From: Vogesella oryzae
Lineage (GTDB): Bacteria > Pseudomonadota > Gammaproteobacteria > Burkholderiales > Chromobacteriaceae
Length of the DNA: 64,000 nt
Assembly: GCF_902829295.1 (NCBI RefSeq)
Contig: NZ_CADEPL010000012.1
Coordinates: forward strand, 1 to 64,000
Direction of reading: 5' to 3'
The first letter of the stretch is position 1; each line of letters starts with the position of its first letter. The translations under genes were made by a program, and so were the position numbers. The notes beneath the pieces were generated by a model, which worked only from the letters and a program-made list of their open reading frames with translations, was not told the DNA's origin and ran no database searches. Positions 15,133 to 24,429 of the stretch are shown here, one piece after another.

Positions 15133-16512
15133 TTATTGCGCCAGCGCGGCCAACAGCTTGCCGTGGATACCGCCGAAGCCGCCGTTACTCATCACCAGTA
15201 CCTGGTCGCCATCGCGCGCCTCGGCGATGATGGCGGCCACCAGCGCGTCGATATCGTCGAAGCACTGTGCCTTGGCACCCAACGGTGCCAGCGCTTCTGC
15301 CACGCTCCAGCCGAGGTTGGCCGCACCGTAGCAGAACACCACGTCGCCATCGGCCAGCGATGCCGGCAGCGCCGCCTTCATGGTGCCCAGCTTCATGGTG
15401 TTGGAGCGCGGCTCCAGTACCGCCAGGATACGTTGGCCGCGGCCAACCTTGTGGCGCAGGCCGGCGATGGTGGTGGTAATGGCGGTCGGGTGATGGGCGA
15501 AGTCGTCGTACACGGTCACGCCGCGCACGCTGCCCTTCACTTCCATGCGCCGCTTCACGCTCTTGAAGCGCGACAGCGCGTCGATGGCCACCGCCGGCGT
15601 GACGCCGACATGGCGCGCGGCGGCAATCGCCGCCACCGCATTCAGCCGGTTGTGCTCGCCCGGCACCTCCCACTGCACGCGGCCCAGTGTCTCGCCGTTC
15701 AACAGCACGTCGAAGCTGCCGTCGGCTGCGGCGACACCGGCCTGCCAGCCGGCATCGCTGCCGAACTGCTCCACCGGCGTCCAGCAACCACGCTGCAGCA
15801 CCCGAGCCAGGCTCTGCTCGCGGCCGTTGCTGACCACCAGGCCGTTGCCGGGCACGGTGCGCACCAGATGGTGGAACTGGGTTTCGATGGCCGCCAGATC
15901 GGCAAAGATGTCGGCGTGGTCGAATTCCAGGTTGTTCAACACCGCGGTGCGCGGGTGGTAATGCACGAACTTGCTGCGCTTGTCGAAGAAGGCGGTGTCG
16001 TACTCGTCGGCCTCGATCACGAAGAACGGGCTGGTACTGGCCGCATCCTGGCGCGGGGTGCCCGGCAGCCGCGCGGAGATGCCGAAGTTTTCCGGGATGC
16101 CGCCGATCAGGAAGCCCGGCTCCAGGCCGGCATCCTGCAGGATCCACGCCAGCATCGAGGTGGTGGTGGTCTTGCCGTGGGTACCGGCCACCGCCAGCAC
16201 CCATTTGTCGTGCAGCACGTTCTCGGCCAGCCACTGCGGGCCGGAGATGTACGGCAGGCCGCGATTCATGATCTCTTCCATCAGCGGCTTGCCGCGGGTC
16301 ACCACGTTGCCGATCACGAACACGTCGGCGCCGATGTCGGCCTGCTCGGCACCAAAGCCCTGCAGCAGCTCGATGCCCATAGCTTCCAGCTGGGTGCTCA
16401 TCGGCGGGTAAACGTTGGCGTCGCAACCGGTGACCTTGTGGCCAGCGGCTTTGGCGATGGCGGCGATGCCCCCCATGAAGGTGCCGCAGATACCGAGAAT
16501 GTGGATATGCAT
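15133..16512 (-). CDS. mpl: UDP-MurNAc:L-Ala-D-Glu-meso-DAP ligase (murein recycling)
   Basis: Mpl attaches the recycled tripeptide to UDP-MurNAc in the cytoplasm. 459 residues, the family length. The N-terminal fold starts MHIHILGICGTFMGG; the ATP loop is GTHGKTTT at 110-117. EADEYDTAFFDKRSKF and NNLEFDHADIF follow, then DDFAHHPTAI and LEPRSNTM. ATG 16512 fits the family start; no strong ribosome-binding site is visible. The coding sequence contains an overlapping inverted pair of the 9-mer motif at about 15430-15445. Confidence 0.95.
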   Translation of the reverse strand: MHIHILGICGTFMGGIAAIAKAAGHKVTGCDANVYPPMSTQLEAMGIELLQGFGAEQADIGADVFVIGNVVTRGKPLMEEIMNRGLPYISGPQWLAENVLHDKWVLAVAGTHGKTTTTSMLAWILQDAGLEPGFLIGGIPENFGISARLPGTPRQDAASTSPFFVIEADEYDTAFFDKRSKFVHYHPRTAVLNNLEFDHADIFADLAAIETQFHHLVRTVPGNGLVVSNGREQSLARVLQRGCWTPVEQFGSDAGWQAGVAAADGSFDVLLNGETLGRVQWEVPGEHNRLNAVAAIAAARHVGVTPAVAIDALSRFKSVKRRMEVKGSVRGVTVYDDFAHHPTAITTTIAGLRHKVGRGQRILAVLEPRSNTMKLGTMKAALPASLADGDVVFCYGAANLGWSVAEALAPLGAKAQCFDDIDALVAAIIAEARDGDQVLVMSNGGFGGIHGKLLAALAQ

Positions 16513-16564
16513 GATGCTAGCGCGCAGAAATCGGGAAAGCGGCAAGGATACCGCAAAGCAGCAA

Positions 16565-16586
16565 GGTTGGCCGCATGCGGCCAACC
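16565..16586. repeat. Inverted pair of the 9-mer motif between mpl and the antiporter gene
   Basis: A perfect 22-bp palindrome built of GGTTGGCCGCA and its reverse complement. It lies just 3' of the minus-strand antiporter gene, where a terminator would be expected, but no T-run follows. Confidence 0.85.
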
Positions 16587-16592
16587 CCATCG

Positions 16593-17987
16593 TTAGAACA
16601 GCAGCCAGCCCAGCAGCAGGAACAGCGGCAGCAGGATGCAGCCCGACCACAGCAGGTAGCCGAAAAAGCCGGGCATGACGATGCCGCGTTGCTCGGCAAT
16701 GGCTTTCACCATGAAGTTGGGCGCGTTGCCGATATAGCTCAATGCCCCCATGAACACCGCCCCCATCGACACCGCCAGCAACGTCTGCGCCTGCGCGCCC
16801 ATCAGCTGCACCGCGTCGCCGGAGGCCAGGTTGAAGAACACCAGATAGGTCGGCGCATTATCGAGGAATGCCGACAACAGGCCGGTCATCCAGAAGTACA
16901 TGCCATTGCGCGGCGCGCCATCGCTGCCGGTCACCAGCTGCACCAGCGGCGCCAGCTGGCCATGCTGACCGGCCTGCAGGATGGCGATGACCGGCGCAAT
17001 GGTGATGAAGATGCCGGCAAACAGCTTGCCGACTTCCAGCATCGGCGCCCAGTTGAATTCGTTACCGGCGCGCACCTGGCGCGGCGTGATCCACAGCGAG
17101 ATCGCGGCAATCGCCAGCAGCAGCAAGTCGCGCAGCAGGTTCTGCAGCGCCAGCGGCGTGCCCATGATGTCGAAACGGATACCCGGCTGCCAGAAACCGG
17201 ACAACAGCACCGCGGCGATGATGGCCAGCAGCAGCGGCACATTGCGCAAGCCGTACAGCTTCACCGCCGCATCCGGCGTACGGTCATGCGGCAGCACGCC
17301 CTCCTTGCGGTAGAAATAGCTGTCCAGCGCATAGAACCCCGCCAGCAGTACCGCCACCAGCAGCGCTACCGGCAACGCCATGCGCTGCAGCGTCCAGAAG
17401 AAGTCCACCCCGTTCAGGAAACCGAGGAACAACGGCGGATCGCCCAGCGGCGTCAGCCCGCCGCCGATGTTGGCGACCAGGAAGATGAAGAACACCAGCA
17501 CATGCACATTGTGCGGCCGGTTGTCGTTGGCCTTGATCAGCGGCCGGATCAGCAGCATGGCGGCGCCGGTGGTCCCCATGATGGAGGCCAGCAAGGTCCC
17601 CAGTGCCAGCAGGCCGGTATTCAGCGCCGGCGAGCCGTGCAGGCTGCCCCACACCAGAATGCCGCCGGACACGGTATACAGCGCGAACAGCAGCACAACG
17701 AACGGAATGAACTCGGCCAGCAAGGCATGCACCACCAGCGCCGCCATGGTGCCGGCACCAAAGCTGACGGCGAACGGCAGCAGGAACAGCGCGGTCCACA
17801 GCGCGGTGATCTTGCCGAAGTGATGGTGCCAGAAGCCGGGAGCAAAGATCGGAAACAAGGCAATGGACAGCAGGATGCCGGCAAACGGCAGGCCCCAGGC
17901 CAGGCTGAGGCTGGTGCCATCCAGCGAGGCGGCCTGCGCCAGTGACGGCAGCAGCAGCAAGGCAATACAGCTTGACAGTCGTGTCAT
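16593..17987 (-). CDS. NhaD-type sodium:proton antiporter (first paralogue)
   Basis: An inner-membrane secondary transporter of 464 residues with an N-terminal signal-like segment (ending LAQAASL) and about 12 helices. Conserved stretches are MGTTGAAMLLIRPLIKAN, NIGGGLTPLGDPPLFLGFL, EFNWAPMLEVGKLF and LDNAPTYLVFFNLA, typical of the NhaD / CitMHS-2 ion transporter group. ATG 17987 has GGGAGA just upstream. A paralogue of 469 residues lies at 50205-51614 with the same motif order. Ion specificity cannot be read from sequence; sodium or proton coupling is the family expectation. Confidence 0.82.
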   Translation of the reverse strand: MTRLSSCIALLLLPSLAQAASLDGTSLSLAWGLPFAGILLSIALFPIFAPGFWHHHFGKITALWTALFLLPFAVSFGAGTMAALVVHALLAEFIPFVVLLFALYTVSGGILVWGSLHGSPALNTGLLALGTLLASIMGTTGAAMLLIRPLIKANDNRPHNVHVLVFFIFLVANIGGGLTPLGDPPLFLGFLNGVDFFWTLQRMALPVALLVAVLLAGFYALDSYFYRKEGVLPHDRTPDAAVKLYGLRNVPLLLAIIAAVLLSGFWQPGIRFDIMGTPLALQNLLRDLLLLAIAAISLWITPRQVRAGNEFNWAPMLEVGKLFAGIFITIAPVIAILQAGQHGQLAPLVQLVTGSDGAPRNGMYFWMTGLLSAFLDNAPTYLVFFNLASGDAVQLMGAQAQTLLAVSMGAVFMGALSYIGNAPNFMVKAIAEQRGIVMPGFFGYLLWSGCILLPLFLLLGWLLF

Positions 17988-18145
17988 GGATTCTCCCGGT
18001 GATGGCGGCAACGGCAGGCCGTCGCCGCAGCCATGCCGCCCGATGATGACATAGTGCACGTTGGCATACACGGCGGCGATGTGTGCTTGTCCGATAACGA
18101 CTGTGGCAGAAAATTCCCGTCAGGTAACAAAATGTAGCGACCAGC

Positions 18146-18170
18146 AAAAAGCCCCGGCATTGCCGGGGCC
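18146..18170 (-). terminator. Rho-independent terminator of gloA
   Basis: Stem GCCCCGGCA / TGCCGGGGC with a single-nucleotide loop as drawn, followed on the minus strand by five T residues. It lies 25 nt after the gloA stop. Confidence 0.85.
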
Positions 18171-18194
18171 TGTCGGGATGCAGCCGGAAACGGC

Positions 18195-18584
18195 TTAGCG
18201 CGTGCCGTGCTGGATGAACTCGATCTTGTAGCCGTCCGGGTCCTCGACGAAGGCAATCACCGTGGTGCCATGCTTCATCGGGCCGGCCTCGCGTACCACC
18301 TTGCCGCCCTTGGCGCGCACCGCATCACAGGCGGCGTAGGCATCGTCCACCTCGACGGCCAGGTGGCCGAAGGCATTGCCCAGCTCGTAGCTGTCGGTAT
18401 CCCAGTTGTGGGTCAGCTCGATCACGCTGTTGCTGTCCTCGTCGCCATAACCGACAAAGGCCAGCGTGAAGCGGCCGTCCGGATAGTCGTGCTTGCGCAG
18501 CAGGGTCATGCCCAGTACTTCGGTGTAGAACGCCAGCGAACGCTCAAGGTTGCCGACGCGAATCATGGTATGCAGCAGGCGCAT
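18195..18584 (-). CDS. gloA: Lactoylglutathione lyase (glyoxalase I)
   Basis: Converts the methylglyoxal-glutathione hemithioacetal to S-lactoylglutathione. 129 residues, close to the E. coli enzyme (135). The metal ligands are all present at family positions: His5, Glu56, His74 and Glu122. Typical sequence is [20 protein letters not shown] and [16 protein letters not shown] 18584 is preceded by GGAGA. It is monocistronic, with its own terminator. The E. coli-type Ni enzyme is the closest well-studied relative. Confidence 0.96.
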   Translation of the reverse strand: MRLLHTMIRVGNLERSLAFYTEVLGMTLLRKHDYPDGRFTLAFVGYGDEDSNSVIELTHNWDTDSYELGNAFGHLAVEVDDAYAACDAVRAKGGKVVREAGPMKHGTTVIAFVEDPDGYKIEFIQHGTR

Positions 18585-18688
18585 GGAAATCTCCGCAAAA
18601 GGTTGGCCGCACGCGGCGGCAGGTTTTCAGATCGGACAGATGCGGGCAAATGCTTGCCAGGCAAGGCTACAGGCGGCAAACACAGTGT

Positions 18689-19402
18689 TCAGCCGTGGCG
18701 GAACAGATTGTCACCGTGCTGCTTTAACCACTGTCGCGCAGCCTGCCAGCCCGGGTACAAGCGCTCCACCTCGGCCCAGAAGGCCTTGGAGTGATTCATG
18801 TGCAGCAGGTGTGCCAGTTCGTGCGCGATCACGTAATCGAGAATCGCCGGTGGCGCCTGCACCAGCCGCCAGTTCAGCCGCACCACGCCGCGACCGGAAC
18901 AGCTGCCCCAGCGGCTGCGGGCGCCGGACAGCGCCCAGCCGCTTAACGGTTTGGCGGCGCGCGGCAACCAGATTTGCAGCCGCTCGGCGAAACGGCGTTT
19001 GGCCTCGCGCTGTAGCCAGGACACCAGCGCCGCCTGGCGCCGTGCCGGCAGCTCCAGTTGCGGACCGGCCAGATGCAGTGCACTGCCCTCCACCCGCGCG
19101 CTGATGCGCTGGGCGGCATGGCAATGCAGTTGCAGGTTTTCGCCGGCGAACAGCACCAGGTCGGGGCTGGCCTGCTGTTGCTGCGCGGCCTCACGGTGAC
19201 GCGCCAGATGGCCGGCGATCCAGTCGCGCTTCTTCGCCAGCACTTCCTGCAAATAAGCGTGGCTGACGCCGGGCGGCGCGATGATTTCCACCTCGCCGCG
19301 CTGGACGCGGATGCCGACGCTATGCCGCTGGCGTCGCGTCAGGCGTACCGTTACCGCGCCGTCAGGCAGCGCGAGAGTGAGCGTGCCGTGCCTTGCGTTC
19401 AT
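18689..19402 (-). CDS. YgjP-like (DUF45, M48-type) zinc metallopeptidase
   Basis: A cytoplasmic protein of 237 residues. The catalytic zinc motif is HELAHLLHMNHS, in a YVIAHELAH context, followed by KAFWAEVERLYPGW as in YgjP/SprT-like proteins. The middle contains GSRSRWGSCS-type sequence (ALSGARSRWGSCSGRG), also diagnostic. The substrate is unknown. Start choice is uncertain: ATG 19402 gives MNARHGTLTLALPDG, and GTG 19429 would add nine residues. Either start overlaps the 3' end of plsC (by 41 or 68 nt), so this gene is the coupled last member of the glyQ-to-plsC run. Confidence 0.8.
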   Translation of the reverse strand: MNARHGTLTLALPDGAVTVRLTRRQRHSVGIRVQRGEVEIIAPPGVSHAYLQEVLAKKRDWIAGHLARHREAAQQQQASPDLVLFAGENLQLHCHAAQRISARVEGSALHLAGPQLELPARRQAALVSWLQREAKRRFAERLQIWLPRAAKPLSGWALSGARSRWGSCSGRGVVRLNWRLVQAPPAILDYVIAHELAHLLHMNHSKAFWAEVERLYPGWQAARQWLKQHGDNLFRHG

Positions 19403-20132
19403 CGGGATGGGCAAACGGGCCGACGCCACCGATCTCGCGCTGGCGCGCTTCGATCCACTCTTCCGCGGCGCGGGTCATGGCTTCGGGACCGGGGTAATCC
19501 TGCGGCCGGATCGCCGGGCCGATCACCACGGTGATCTCGCCCGGATGCTTGAGAAAGGCATTGCGCGGCCAGAATTCGCCGGCATTGTGCGCCACCGGCA
19601 CCAGCGGCATGTCCAGCTGGCGCGCCATGCGCGCTGCACCCAGCTTGTACTTGCCACGCAGGCCCGGACGCACGCGGGTGCCTTCCGGAAACACGCTGAT
19701 CCAGAAGCCGTGCTTCTTGCGGTTCAGCCCCTGCTCCAGCATGCGGTTATTGGCGCGGCTGCGATCGGAGCGGTTGATGGTGATCGGGTTCATGATCGCC
19801 AGCCCCCAACCGAAGAACGGAATCCACAGCAACTCTTGCTTGGCGACGAAAATCTGCGACGGGAAAATTTTCTGCAGCGCCAGCGTCTCCCAGCCGGACT
19901 GGTGCTTGGCACAGATGATGGCCGGCTCGGCGATGATGTTTTCCGCGCCGATCACGCGATAGCGCAGACCGACCAGGTGCCACAGCGCCCAGGTCAGCAG
20001 CTTGGCCCAGCTTTCGCCGAACACGTGGCGGGTACGGCGCGGCAGCGGCGCCGCCAGCAACAGCAGGATGAAAAAGATCGGCGTGGACACAGCGACCAGC
20101 AGCCAGTACAGCAGGTTACGGACGAGCAGCAT
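19362..20132 (-). CDS. plsC: 1-acyl-sn-glycerol-3-phosphate acyltransferase
   Basis: Acylates lysophosphatidic acid at the membrane surface to form phosphatidic acid. 256 residues with an N-terminal membrane anchor (about 5-30). The catalytic motif is HQSGWE at 77-82, the HX4E variant instead of the usual HX4D, a form found in many betaproteobacterial copies. The FPEGTR motif lies near residue 150. It begins 5 nt after the gmhB stop. GmhB-PlsC adjacency is common in Neisseriales and links LPS-core and phospholipid synthesis. Confidence 0.92.
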   Translation of the reverse strand: MLLVRNLLYWLLVAVSTPIFFILLLLAAPLPRRTRHVFGESWAKLLTWALWHLVGLRYRVIGAENIIAEPAIICAKHQSGWETLALQKIFPSQIFVAKQELLWIPFFGWGLAIMNPITINRSDRSRANNRMLEQGLNRKKHGFWISVFPEGTRVRPGLRGKYKLGAARMARQLDMPLVPVAHNAGEFWPRNAFLKHPGEITVVIGPAIRPQDYPGPEAMTRAAEEWIEARQREIGGVGPFAHPDERKARHAHSRAA

Positions 20133-20137
20133 GCGGT

Positions 20138-20680
20138 TCAGTCTTCGAGATTGATCAGGTAGTCGGCGGCATCGAACAGGTCGTCGAACACCAGGGTGCC
20201 TTCCGGCAGACCGCCCTTCTCCAGCGTGCGCAGACCCTTGCCGCTGCGCACCAGGATAGGTTGGCCGCCTACCGCGGCCACCGCCTGCAGGTCGCGCAGG
20301 CTGTCACCGATCAACGGCAGGCCTTCGCCGCGGACATTGAAGCGCTCCATGATCTCTTCCACCATGCCCGGTTCCGGCTTGCGGCAACGGCAGTTGTCGT
20401 CGGCCACATGCGGACAGAACACCACCGCGTCGATTCGGCCGCCAGCCTGGTTGACCAGCCGGTGCATCTTCTCGTGCATGCTGTTGAGCGAATGCATGTC
20501 GAACAGGCCGCGGCCGATGCCGGACTGGTTGGTGGCCACCACCACATGCCAGCCGGCCTGGGTGAGGTTGGCAATGGCGTCGCAGCTGCGCGGCAGCGGT
20601 TGCCACTCCATGGTGTTCTTGACGAAATCGTCGCGATCTTCGTTGATCACGCCGTCACGGTCGAGGATGACGAGTTTCAT
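20138..20680 (-). CDS. gmhB: D-glycero-beta-D-manno-heptose 1,7-bisphosphate 7-phosphatase
   Basis: Removes the 7-phosphate in ADP-heptose synthesis for LPS inner core. 180 residues. HAD motif I is ILDRDGVIN, motif II ATNQSGIGRG. The zinc loop CPHVADDNCRCRKP holds its Cys/His ligands, and GDSLRDLQAV is motif III/IV. ATG 20680 follows AAAGGGA; an in-frame ATG nine codons upstream lacks family similarity. About 96 nt separate it from glyS, and it leads into plsC. Confidence 0.95.
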   Translation of the reverse strand: MKLVILDRDGVINEDRDDFVKNTMEWQPLPRSCDAIANLTQAGWHVVVATNQSGIGRGLFDMHSLNSMHEKMHRLVNQAGGRIDAVVFCPHVADDNCRCRKPEPGMVEEIMERFNVRGEGLPLIGDSLRDLQAVAAVGGQPILVRSGKGLRTLEKGGLPEGTLVFDDLFDAADYLINLED

Positions 20681-20776
20681 GGTTCCCTTTAACCAAATTA
20701 TTGCCACGAAGCCCGCGCCTCACTCCAGCAGGCATCCTGCCAGGGTGGCACACGGGTTTCGTGGCAAAGCGGCTTC

Positions 20777-22849
20777 TTACTCGGCCAGCAGCGAAATATC
20801 CGCCACGCGGTTGAACAGTGCGGCCAACCTTGCCAGCAGTGCGATGCGGTTGCCGCGCACCGCCAGATCGTCCGCCATCACCATCACGCCATCGAAAAAG
20901 GCATCCACCGGCGCACGCAGCGAGGCCAGCTGGGTCAGCGCACCGGCGAAGTCATGAGCCGCAAACTTGGCGTCCACCGCCGGCGCCAGCGCTTCCACCG
21001 CGTCGAACAGCGCGCGCTCGGCATCCTCGGCGAACAGTGCCGGGTTGACGGCGGCGATGTCGCCTTCGGCCTTTTTCAGGATGTTCTTCACCCGCTTGTT
21101 GGCCGCGGCCAACGTTGCCGCCTCCGGCAGCGCCTTGAACTGGGCAACCGCGGCCAGCACTGCCGGCACTTCGTTGATGATGCTCGGCGCTTGTGCCAGC
21201 ACGGCATCGATCTCGTCGGACTTGTAGTCGGCGGCCAGATAGTTTTTCAGGCGTTCCAGGCAGAAGGCATGCACCTCGTCCACCACGCTGGCGGACAGCA
21301 GGCCGGCCGGGAACGCGGCGGCGGTATCGCTCAGCAGCGCCTTCAGGTCCAGCGGCGCTTCCAGCACCATGCGCAGCACGCCGAGTGCGGCACGACGCAA
21401 CGCAAACGGGTCCTTGTCGCCGGTCGGGATCAAACCGATACCCCAGATACCGACGATGGTTTCCAGCTTGTCGGCCAGTGCCACGGCGGTGGCAATCGGG
21501 CCTTGCGGCAGGCTGTCACCGGCAAAGCGCGGATGGTAGTGACCTTCGATGGCATCGGCGACGACGTCGTCCTCGCCGTCCAGGCGCGCGTAGTAGCGGC
21601 CCATGATGCCCTGCAGCTCCGGGAACTCGCCGACCATGTCGGACACCAGATCAGCCTTGGCCAGATAAGCAGCGCGACCGGCCAGCGAGCTGTCGGCGCC
21701 GAGCTTGCCGGCAATGGCGGCGGCAATGCTGGACAGGCGGGTGATGCGCTCCAGCTGGTTGCCGATCTTGTTGTGGTACACCACGTGTTCCAGCCGCGGC
21801 AGACGGCTGTCGAGGCGGTGCTTCTGGTCCTGCTCGTAGAAGAACTTGGCATCGGACAGACGTGCGCGCAGCACGCGCTCGTTGCCGCCGATGATGTAGC
21901 GCGGGTCTGCTGCCTGCAGGTTGGACACCAGCAGGAAGCGGTTGATCAGCTTGCCCTGTGCATCCAGCAGCGGGAAATACTTCTGGTTCTGCTGCATGGT
22001 CAGGATCAGGCATTCCTGCGGTACGTTGAGGAACTCGGCTTCGAAGCCTGCCTCCAGTACTACCGGCCATTCCACCAGCGCGGTGACTTCGTCAAACAGC
22101 GCATCCGGCGCAGCGATGGTGGCGCCGAGCTTGGCAGCCGCTTCGGCCAGCTTGTGGCCGATCAGCTCGCGGCGGGCGGTAAAGCTGGCAATCACTTTGC
22201 CTTCTTCTGCCAGCGTACGGGCATAGGCATCGGCATTGGCGATGGTCACGTCGCCGGCGGACAGGAAACGGTGGCCACGGGTGAAGTTGCGGCTCTTCAG
22301 CCCAAGTACTTCGCCGTCGATCAGCGCGTCGCCGTGCAGCATCACCAGGCCATGTACCGGACGCACGAACTGCACATCCAGATCGCCCCAGCGCATCAGC
22401 TTCGGTGCCGGCAGCTTTTTCAGCGCGGCCGCCACGATGCCGGACAGCACCGCAGTCAGGTTTTCGCCGGCCTTGGTGGATTCGTAGGCAAATACGTCCT
22501 GCTTGCCGTCATGCACGGTGGTCAGCTGGCTCACGTCCACGCCGCAGGAGCGGGCGAAGCCGGCCAGTGCCGGCGACGGCTGGCCGTCTTTCATGCCGGC
22601 GGACACCGCCGGGCCACGGCGCACAATGTGCTGGTCCGGCTGGATCGCGGCCACGGCCGGAATCTGCACCGCCATGCGGCGCGGGCTGGCGTAAACGTTG
22701 GCCGCAACGTCGGCGGCCACGAACTGCAGTTTCTTCAGTTCGTCGGTAATGGTATCGGCAAAGCTGGCTGCCAGTTTTTCCAGCGCCTTCGGCGGCAGTT
22801 CTTCGGTCAGCAGTTCAATCAGCAGGGTCGCGGTTTGGGTCATGATCAT
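20777..22849 (-). CDS. glyS: Glycyl-tRNA synthetase beta subunit
   Basis: The beta chain of the alpha2-beta2 glycyl-tRNA synthetase, bearing tRNA-recognition and HD-like domains. 690 residues, like E. coli (689). The N-terminus LLIELLTEELPPKALEKLA and KYFPLLD, IIGGNERVLRARLSDAKFFYEQD are diagnostic. ATG 22849 forms an ATGA overlap with the preceding stop; an ATG two codons later is an alternative. The gene contains an overlapping inverted motif pair at about 21100-21118. In most bacteria it directly follows glyQ, but here a small extra gene is inserted. Confidence 0.95.
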   Translation of the reverse strand: MIMTQTATLLIELLTEELPPKALEKLAASFADTITDELKKLQFVAADVAANVYASPRRMAVQIPAVAAIQPDQHIVRRGPAVSAGMKDGQPSPALAGFARSCGVDVSQLTTVHDGKQDVFAYESTKAGENLTAVLSGIVAAALKKLPAPKLMRWGDLDVQFVRPVHGLVMLHGDALIDGEVLGLKSRNFTRGHRFLSAGDVTIANADAYARTLAEEGKVIASFTARRELIGHKLAEAAAKLGATIAAPDALFDEVTALVEWPVVLEAGFEAEFLNVPQECLILTMQQNQKYFPLLDAQGKLINRFLLVSNLQAADPRYIIGGNERVLRARLSDAKFFYEQDQKHRLDSRLPRLEHVVYHNKIGNQLERITRLSSIAAAIAGKLGADSSLAGRAAYLAKADLVSDMVGEFPELQGIMGRYYARLDGEDDVVADAIEGHYHPRFAGDSLPQGPIATAVALADKLETIVGIWGIGLIPTGDKDPFALRRAALGVLRMVLEAPLDLKALLSDTAAAFPAGLLSASVVDEVHAFCLERLKNYLAADYKSDEIDAVLAQAPSIINEVPAVLAAVAQFKALPEAATLAAANKRVKNILKKAEGDIAAVNPALFAEDAERALFDAVEALAPAVDAKFAAHDFAGALTQLASLRAPVDAFFDGVMVMADDLAVRGNRIALLARLAALFNRVADISLLAE

Positions 22850-23313
22850 TCAATTTTCAGGCGAGGAGCGTCAGGTGCCAGGCGGCAGACGATCTGCAGC
22901 ATGGTGTCGGCAATGGAACCGGTTTCCACCGGGATAAAGGTCCAGTTGAAACGCTGCAACTGGAACATCTGGGTGTAGACATGCTTGCCGTTGGCCGTCC
23001 AGTAGGAGGTATTCACAAAGGCATACTGCCGGTTCTGGCAGTCGGCGCGGCCTTCGAGGCGGCGCACCTGGTAGCTGATGCCCAGCGCCGGCTCCTGTTT
23101 CTTGTCGGCAAAACGCTCCTGGTTGACGAAACGGACAAAACCTTCGTTGACATTGGCGATGGCATCCAGATCCAGCGACAGCTCCAGGGCGTCACCGGAC
23201 TGGTACACCTCGAACTTGCCTTGCTGAACCGGATTGCTGTCCCAGCTCTGCCAATACCAGCTCATCCCGGCCAGCGCGGCCAGGATGACGAAGATGATTG
23301 CCCACGTCTTCAT
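22846..23313 (-). CDS. Secreted/anchored protein resembling surface-adhesin E
   Basis: 155 residues with an N-terminal hydrophobic segment (MKTWAIIFVILAALAGMSWYW) that is an anchor or uncleaved signal. The body is beta-rich: RFVNQERFADK, CQNRQYAFVNTSYW, then VYTQMFQLQRFNW and FIPVETGSIADTMLQIVCR. The spacing of the two cysteines and the closing GS(V/I)...IVC pattern resemble the surface-adhesin E-like family. The match is by eye and functional meaning is weak. It starts 4 nt after the glyQ stop and overlaps glyS, so it is embedded in the tRNA-synthetase operon. Confidence 0.55.
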   Translation of the reverse strand: MKTWAIIFVILAALAGMSWYWQSWDSNPVQQGKFEVYQSGDALELSLDLDAIANVNEGFVRFVNQERFADKKQEPALGISYQVRRLEGRADCQNRQYAFVNTSYWTANGKHVYTQMFQLQRFNWTFIPVETGSIADTMLQIVCRLAPDAPRLKIE

Positions 23314-23317
23314 GCAA

Positions 23318-24208
23318 TCAGGCTTTCTTGCACATCGGGAAGCCCAGCGCTTCCCGCGCTTCGTAGTAGGCTTGCGCCACGCCACGCGCCAGGTTGCGGA
23401 TGCGGCCGATGTAGGCGGCGCGCTCGGTCACCGAGATGGCGCCGCGGGCATCCAGCAGGTTGAAGCTGTGGCCGGCCTTGAGAATCATCTCGTAACCCGG
23501 CAACGGCAGGCCGGCTTCCAGCAGGCGCTTGGCTTCGGCTTCGTAGTCGGTGAACTGCTTGAACAGCAGCTCGACATTGCTTTCCTCGAAGGCAAACTTG
23601 GACTGCTCGAATTCGTTCTGGAAGAACACGTCGCCATAAGTCACCGGCGTACCGTCCGGCAGGTAGGTCCATACCAGCTGGTACACGTTCTCGATGTCCT
23701 GCAGGTACATCGCCAGACGTTCCAGGCCGTAGGTGATCTCGCCCAGCACCGGCTTGCAATCCAGGCCGCCAACCTGCTGGAAATAGGTGAACTGCGTCAC
23801 TTCCATGCCGTTGAGCCACACTTCCCAGCCCAGACCCCAGGCGCCCAGCGTCGGGTTTTCCCAGTCATCTTCCACGAAGCGGATGTCGTGCACGGTCGGG
23901 TCGATGCCCAGCTCCTGCAGCGAGCCAAGGTACAGTTCCTGGATATTGGATGGCGACGGCTTCAGCACCACCTGGAACTGGTGATGCTGGAACAGGCGGT
24001 TCGGGTTCTCGCCATAGCGGCCGTCTTTCGGGCGGCGGCTAGGCTGCACGTAGGCCGCATTCCACGGTTCCGGGCCGAGGGCACGCAGGAAGGTTGCGGT
24101 ATGCGAGGTGCCTGCGCCCACTTCGGTATCGTACGGCTGGAGCAAGGCGCAGCCCTGACGGTTCCAGTAGTGCTGCAGGGTAAGGATGATTTCCTGAAAA
24201 GTGAGCAT
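23318..24208 (-). CDS. glyQ: Glycyl-tRNA synthetase alpha subunit
   Basis: Catalytic class II subunit that activates glycine. 296 residues (E. coli 303). It begins [18 protein letters not shown] and contains [40 protein letters not shown] and FQVVLKPSP, all strongly conserved. It heads the minus-strand run glyQ, small secreted protein, glyS, gmhB, plsC and ygjP-like. It is divergent from the REC-GGDEF gene with about 220 bp between their starts. Confidence 0.97.
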   Translation of the reverse strand: MLTFQEIILTLQHYWNRQGCALLQPYDTEVGAGTSHTATFLRALGPEPWNAAYVQPSRRPKDGRYGENPNRLFQHHQFQVVLKPSPSNIQELYLGSLQELGIDPTVHDIRFVEDDWENPTLGAWGLGWEVWLNGMEVTQFTYFQQVGGLDCKPVLGEITYGLERLAMYLQDIENVYQLVWTYLPDGTPVTYGDVFFQNEFEQSKFAFEESNVELLFKQFTDYEAEAKRLLEAGLPLPGYEMILKAGHSFNLLDARGAISVTERAAYIGRIRNLARGVAQAYYEAREALGFPMCKKA

Positions 24209-24429
24209 GTGGCAAACGGAGTAGATTGAGAAACAAGGAAGGATTCTAACCGTTTACGCAACACCGGGAAAACCGTTTGCAGTTGGCCGCAGCTGCGCGG
24301 CACCAGCACCCTGCGGCACTGGCATTTAAGATACAGCCAGCAACATTTACGCAAATACAAATGTCATAAAAATACCTTGTTGAATTGCAGCATGCTAAAG
24401 TACTGCGCTTCTGGAGATGCCGGGCACCG

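Noticed and set aside
20954-22978. Plus-strand open frame over glyS
   Set aside because: Antisense shadow of the glycyl-tRNA synthetase beta subunit.
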